Below, piece by piece: positions 60,158-64,000 of a stretch of DNA of 64,000 nucleotides. The notes beneath the pieces are model-generated. The model saw nothing but the letters and a program-made list of their open reading frames with translations. It was not told where the DNA came from and made no database searches. Made by a program: the position numbers and the translations under genes. Each line of letters starts with the position of its first letter. Within the stretch, counting starts at the first letter, position 1. The DNA is from Bacteroidales bacterium (GTDB taxonomy: Bacteria > Bacteroidota > Bacteroidia > Bacteroidales > UBA932): the NCBI GenBank assembly GCA_017458265.1, contig JAFTFV010000033.1:1-64000 (forward strand), given 5' to 3'.

Positions 60158-62400
60158 AAAGACTGGCTATTATTATCGGCATGATTGCCTTTGCCGCATG
60201 CGGCACAAAAACCACTTCCTTCAAAGCTTCGGACACCCTTTGCAGCCCGGACGGCAAGCTTACCCTTGAAGCCGGACTCACTGCCGACGGCATCCCCGTC
60301 TACGCCCTTTCCCGCGACGGGAAGGCTGTTGTACTTCCATCAAAGCTTGGCTACAAGCTCACGGACGGTAAGGACCTCCAGAAGGGATTCTCAAGGGTGG
60401 ATGCCTATTACGACACGTTTGACGAGACCTGGGAACCGGTATGGGGAGAGGAGGCCGAAATTCGCAACAATTACAACGAACTGCTCCTGTCCCTCAAGCG
60501 CGAAGACGGCACCGCTATGAATCTGCGCTTCCGCCTGTACAACGACGGACTCGGCTTCCGGTATGAGTTCCCGATGGAGAACAAGCTCACGTATTTCAAC
60601 GTTGCCGATGAGCTCACGGAGTTCGCGATGGCCGGCGACCATACCGCCTGGTGGATAAGCGGAGACTACGACACCCAGGAGTACAATTACACTGAGTCCA
60701 GGCTCAGCGAAATCAGGGGCATCTCAGAGAAAAAACGCCTTAGCAATGCGTCCCAGGAGAGTTTCTCCGTCACAGGTGTCCAGACCGCCCTCCAGATGAA
60801 AACTGCCGACGGCCTCTACATCAACATCCATGAGGCAGAGGTATTGAACTACCCCACCGCCAACCTGAACCTGGATGACAGAAGGATGGTATTCACAACC
60901 TGGCTCACTCCCGATGCAGAAGGCATCAAAGGCCGCCTTCAGGCCCCGTGCAAGAGCCCGTGGAGGACAGTGCAGGTTTGTGAAAAGGCTACTGATGTAC
61001 TTGCCTCCCGTCTCATTCTAAACCTGAACGAGCCTTGTGTGCTTGAGGATGTCTCATGGATTCATCCTGTCAAGTACATGGGTGTGTGGTGGGAGATGAT
61101 TACCGGAAAATCCCAGTGGAGCTATACCTGGGACGTTCCTTCCGTCCAGCTCGGCGTAACCGATTACAGGACCGTCAAACCTCACGGCCAGCATGGTGCG
61201 AACAACGAGAACGTACGCCGCTATATCGACTTTGCCGCAGAAAACGGCTTCGACGCACTTCTTATCGAAGGATGGAACGAGGGCTGGGAAGACTGGTTCG
61301 GTCACCAGAAGGACTATGTCTTTGACTTTGTGACACCTTATCCCGACTTTGATCTTCCCGCACTGAATGCCTATGCACATTCCAAGGGAATCCGCCTTGT
61401 GATGCACCATGAGAGTTCTTCCTCCACTGTGAATTATGAGCGCCACATGGAAGAAGCCTACAATCTCATGAACAAATACGGCTACAACGCCGTCAAGAGC
61501 GGATACGTAGGCGATATCATCCCATACGGTGAACACCACTACAGCCAGGCCCTCATCAACCACTACCACTATGCCATAGTCGAGGCTGCAAAGCATCATA
61601 TCATGGTAAATGCACATGAGGCGGTGCGTCCTACAGGCCTCTGCCGCACCTGGCCCAACATGATAGGAAATGAGAGCGCCATGGGCGGCGAATACCGCAG
61701 CAACATTGAACCGGGACACACCACAATCCTTCCATTCACCCGTCTGCAAGGCGGGCCGATGGACTATACCCCCGGCATCTTCGAGCAGGATATGTCCGTC
61801 ACGGCACCGGGCCAGAGCGGAAAGATGCGCCACACCATCGGCAACCATCTTGGCCTGTACGTAACCTTCTACAGCCCCCTGCAGATGGCCGCAGACCTGC
61901 CCGAGAACTACGCCCGTTTCATGGACGCCTTCCAGTTTATCAAAGACGTTGCCGTAGACTGGGACAGAAGCATCTATCTTGACGCTGAGCCCGGCGCATA
62001 CATCGTCACGGCACGTCATCCCAAGCTTGCAACCCTGAATGCGGCAGCTGAAAGCACATCCAAACTTGCCGATGCAAAGAAAGGCATCGTCACCAATGCC
62101 GCCCGCTTCGTATATGCACTGCCGGAAAATGCAACTGCAAAAGACCTGAAGAACCCCCGCGACGTCTGGTACGTCGGCGGCATCACGGATGAAAACGCCC
62201 GCGAAGTGAGTTTTGCGCTGGATTTCCTTGAGCCTGGCAAGGTCTATGAGGCCACCCTCTATGCCGATGCCCCCGACGCCGACTTCGAAACCAATCCCCA
62301 GGCCTACATCATCACCCGCTCAGAAGTCACCTCTGCCGACACCATGAAAGTCCGGATGGCCCGCAGCGGCGGCTTCGGCCTGACACTAAGATCCAAGTAA
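60154..62400 (+). CDS. susB: GH97 alpha-glucosidase (SusB type, inverting)
   Basis: A 748-aa lipoprotein (lipobox AFAAC) of glycoside hydrolase family 97. N-terminal beta-super-sandwich, (beta/alpha)8 barrel and C-terminal beta domain are all represented. The catalytic glutamates of SusB (Glu439, Glu508, Glu532, and Ca2+ ligand Glu526; numbering from memory) have counterparts in MHHESSSST, NAHEAVRPTG and IGNESAMGGEY, with the same spacing of 18 and 6 residues between the last three. That pattern marks the inverting glucosidases, not the retaining galactosidases. ATG overlaps the kinase stop; the esterase gene follows 1 base after, so both probably act on glucans in the periplasm. Confidence 0.92.
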   Translation: MKRLAIIIGMIAFAACGTKTTSFKASDTLCSPDGKLTLEAGLTADGIPVYALSRDGKAVVLPSKLGYKLTDGKDLQKGFSRVDAYYDTFDETWEPVWGEEAEIRNNYNELLLSLKREDGTAMNLRFRLYNDGLGFRYEFPMENKLTYFNVADELTEFAMAGDHTAWWISGDYDTQEYNYTESRLSEIRGISEKKRLSNASQESFSVTGVQTALQMKTADGLYINIHEAEVLNYPTANLNLDDRRMVFTTWLTPDAEGIKGRLQAPCKSPWRTVQVCEKATDVLASRLILNLNEPCVLEDVSWIHPVKYMGVWWEMITGKSQWSYTWDVPSVQLGVTDYRTVKPHGQHGANNENVRRYIDFAAENGFDALLIEGWNEGWEDWFGHQKDYVFDFVTPYPDFDLPALNAYAHSKGIRLVMHHESSSSTVNYERHMEEAYNLMNKYGYNAVKSGYVGDIIPYGEHHYSQALINHYHYAIVEAAKHHIMVNAHEAVRPTGLCRTWPNMIGNESAMGGEYRSNIEPGHTTILPFTRLQGGPMDYTPGIFEQDMSVTAPGQSGKMRHTIGNHLGLYVTFYSPLQMAADLPENYARFMDAFQFIKDVAVDWDRSIYLDAEPGAYIVTARHPKLATLNAAAESTSKLADAKKGIVTNAARFVYALPENATAKDLKNPRDVWYVGGITDENAREVSFALDFLEPGKVYEATLYADAPDADFETNPQAYIITRSEVTSADTMKVRMARSGGFGLTLRSK

Positions 62401-62401
62401 T

Positions 62402-63553
62402 ATGAAACGAATTGCACTTGCCATGGCAGGAATCATGGCCGCTGCAGGATTACACGCGCAGCAGAATGTTGGTTTCCGCGCAGGAAACGTTGTTTCTCCC
62501 GTTGTCAATGCAGACAACACCGTCACGTTTAACGTACACGCCCCCAAGGCTCACAAGGTTGTGGTTCTTGGAGACTGGGTTAACGGGATCCTCCCTCTCA
62601 AGGAAGGAGAAGGCGGCATATGGTCCGGCACCACGGCCGTACTCCCCTCCGAACTATATACATACAGGGTAAACATCGACGGAATAATCGGCCTTGACCC
62701 TGCAAATCCATTCACGAAGAGGGACGTTGGCACTACCTTCAGCTACTTCTATGTAAACGGAGGCTATGCCGATTATTACCAGGTCCACAACGTTCCCCAC
62801 GGCACGGTCACCCAGACTTGGTACCATTCTGACGCCACAGGTGCAGACAGGAGGCTGTCCGTCTATCTTCCACCGTCCTATGACGGAAAGAAGAAGTTCC
62901 CCGTGCTGTACCTCCTGCACGGCAGCGGCGGAGACGAGACCGCCTGGATTGAACTTGGCAACGTTCCCCGCATAATGGACAACCTCATAGCAAAAGGCGA
63001 AGCCGTGCCGATGATAGTTGTAATGCCCAACGGCAATATCGGCGTAACTGCGGCACCTGGCGAGACTGCCGACAACCTCGCCTTCCGTCCGGTGATGTCC
63101 AACCTGATCCCGTCCAACTACAAAAACGGCACATACGAAGCCTCATTCCAGGAAATAATTTCCTTCACGGAAAAGAACTTCGCAGCTGCAAAGGGCAAGA
63201 AAAACCGCGCAGTGGCCGGCCTTTCGATGGGCGGATTCCACAGCCTCTTCATTGCACTCAACCACCCGGCCAGCTTCAACTACGTGGGCCTGTTCTCTGC
63301 CGGACTCATGAAAAATTCCAACCCGGACATCCCCGTATACAGCGACATCGACGGGAAACTTAAGGCAATGAACGTGAAACTCTTCTGGATTGCCATCGGC
63401 AATGAAGATTTCCTCTATGACATAAACCAGGAGTTCCGCGTGAAGCTGGACGAACTTGGCGTACCTTATGAGTACCATGAGTCTTCCCGCGGGCATCTCT
63501 GGTGCAACTGGCGCCAGTACCTGCTTCTTTTTGCGCCGAGACTTTTCAAATAG
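62402..63553 (+). CDS. Exported esterase with N-terminal CBM48-like domain
   Basis: A 383-aa secreted protein (signal peptide ending GLHAQ). Residues about 30-115 form an early-set/CBM48-like sandwich (VTFNVHAPKAHKVVVLGDWV). A CE1-type alpha/beta hydrolase follows: VLYLLHGSGGDETAW, Ser nucleophile in VAGLSMGGFHS, and His in SSRGHLWCNWRQYL. Similar proteins include acetyl- and feruloyl-esterases and enterochelin-esterase-like enzymes. The operon partner GH97 suggests it deacylates a glucan or a plant-derived oligosaccharide. Complete and in normal codon use. Confidence 0.85.
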   Translation: MKRIALAMAGIMAAAGLHAQQNVGFRAGNVVSPVVNADNTVTFNVHAPKAHKVVVLGDWVNGILPLKEGEGGIWSGTTAVLPSELYTYRVNIDGIIGLDPANPFTKRDVGTTFSYFYVNGGYADYYQVHNVPHGTVTQTWYHSDATGADRRLSVYLPPSYDGKKKFPVLYLLHGSGGDETAWIELGNVPRIMDNLIAKGEAVPMIVVMPNGNIGVTAAPGETADNLAFRPVMSNLIPSNYKNGTYEASFQEIISFTEKNFAAAKGKKNRAVAGLSMGGFHSLFIALNHPASFNYVGLFSAGLMKNSNPDIPVYSDIDGKLKAMNVKLFWIAIGNEDFLYDINQEFRVKLDELGVPYEYHESSRGHLWCNWRQYLLLFAPRLFK

Positions 63554-63581
63554 GAAGAATTCTCAAGCGAGATATAGCGGA

Positions 63582-64000
63582 CTATTTGTCCGGATGGCGT
63601 TTCTGATAACTGCTCAGGAACTTGAGGAGAGTCTTGACGGAAGACTTCTGGATCCTTGTATTAAGCGACCCTGCCGTAAAGCAGAGTTGCTTTTTACTTT
63701 CGACCTTTACCTTACAGTTCAGAAGGCTGCCCTCCGGAAGTTTGCCGCCTGTCTTTGCCTTGTATTCACGGGTGTCGCCGACCGGGGCGTCAAACAGTGC
63801 CTGAATTGCCTTAAGACTTGCTGCCGCATCATTGACATTGCTTCCAAGAAGGACGAAGGTCTCCTTGGATGAGCCTTCAGCCTCACCAAGGCCCAGATAG
63901 TAACCCCTGGTGCCTTCTGCGTCGTCATAGGAGAAAATCTGATAATAGCTGTCGTCGGAAGCCTGCAGCGTCGCAATACTGCGCTTGGAGCCGGACTGTG
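63582..64000 (-). CDS. Partial gene of unknown function, continues beyond the window
   Basis: The minus-strand frame from 63998 to the TAG at 63582-63584 (139 codons visible, no start within the window) has coding-like codon use throughout. It includes YYQIFSYDDAEGTRGYYLG and KETFVLLGSNVNDAAASLKA, and ends SVKTLLKFLSSYQKRHPDK. No family recognised. It converges on the esterase gene, 28 bases from its stop. Confidence 0.6.
   Translation of the reverse strand, partial: QSGSKRSIATLQASDDSYYQIFSYDDAEGTRGYYLGLGEAEGSSKETFVLLGSNVNDAAASLKAIQALFDAPVGDTREYKAKTGGKLPEGSLLNCKVKVESKKQLCFTAGSLNTRIQKSSVKTLLKFLSSYQKRHPDK

Overview
The window comes from a Bacteroidales bacterium, probably a gut or rumen lineage. 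Signs of this are -7 boxes of the form TAnnTTTG in front of most first genes, a SusC/SusD pair, a GH97 enzyme of the SusB type, a class I fumarase, U32 and M13 peptidases, and many SPII lipoproteins with a short lipobox. Most of the DNA is GC-richer with a uniform codon choice; several stretches (about 0.1-1.6 kb, 37-40.6 kb, 45.9-50.1 kb) are clearly AT-richer and look exchanged or imported. Genus cannot be fixed from the sequence alone, and no rRNA, tRNA or CRISPR array was seen.

Layout. 0-2 kb: AT-rich C10-like peptidase and lipoprotein, then a gene graveyard holding a dead uvrA start. 2-4.7 kb: TonB-dependent receptor plus lipoprotein. 4.7-8.6 kb: fumarase, uracil permease and a DUF5020/Tsx-like outer-membrane protein. 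8.7-14.9 kb: GH28 pectinase, two porins, a lytic transglycosylase. 14.8-21.3 kb: LolC/E-like permease, PepO, a BASS-type transporter, acid phosphatase, M20 dipeptidase. 21.4-25.2 kb: dprA, a REP-associated tyrosine transposase (RAYT), its REP-like repeat, and an insertion sequence that landed in that repeat. 25.2-33.5 kb: housekeeping genes (Nudix, SRPBCC, RsmF-like, queA, tatD, ansA) and an ExbB/ExbD energising operon.

33.5-48.3 kb is the most interesting block: a LacI regulator diverges from ribokinase, a sugar transporter, SusC, SusD, three consecutive lipoproteins of the ADP-ribosylglycohydrolase (DraG/ARH) family and a two-domain esterase. Two near-identical 18-bp operators sit at the two divergent promoters. 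Read together, this is a polysaccharide-utilisation-like locus whose sugar is probably ribose, released outside the inner membrane from ADP-ribosyl or nucleoside-type substrates, imported and phosphorylated. The substrate is inferred, not shown.

48.3-64 kb: an AT-rich metallopeptidase lipoprotein, a decayed MNT-HEPN toxin-antitoxin pair, a tiny Cys-rich membrane protein, then housekeeping genes (U32 peptidase, prenyl synthase, Gate-domain membrane protein, recO, rdgB, S41 protease, rmuC, nucleoside kinase) and a GH97 glucosidase with a CBM48-esterase. The last gene runs off the end of the window.
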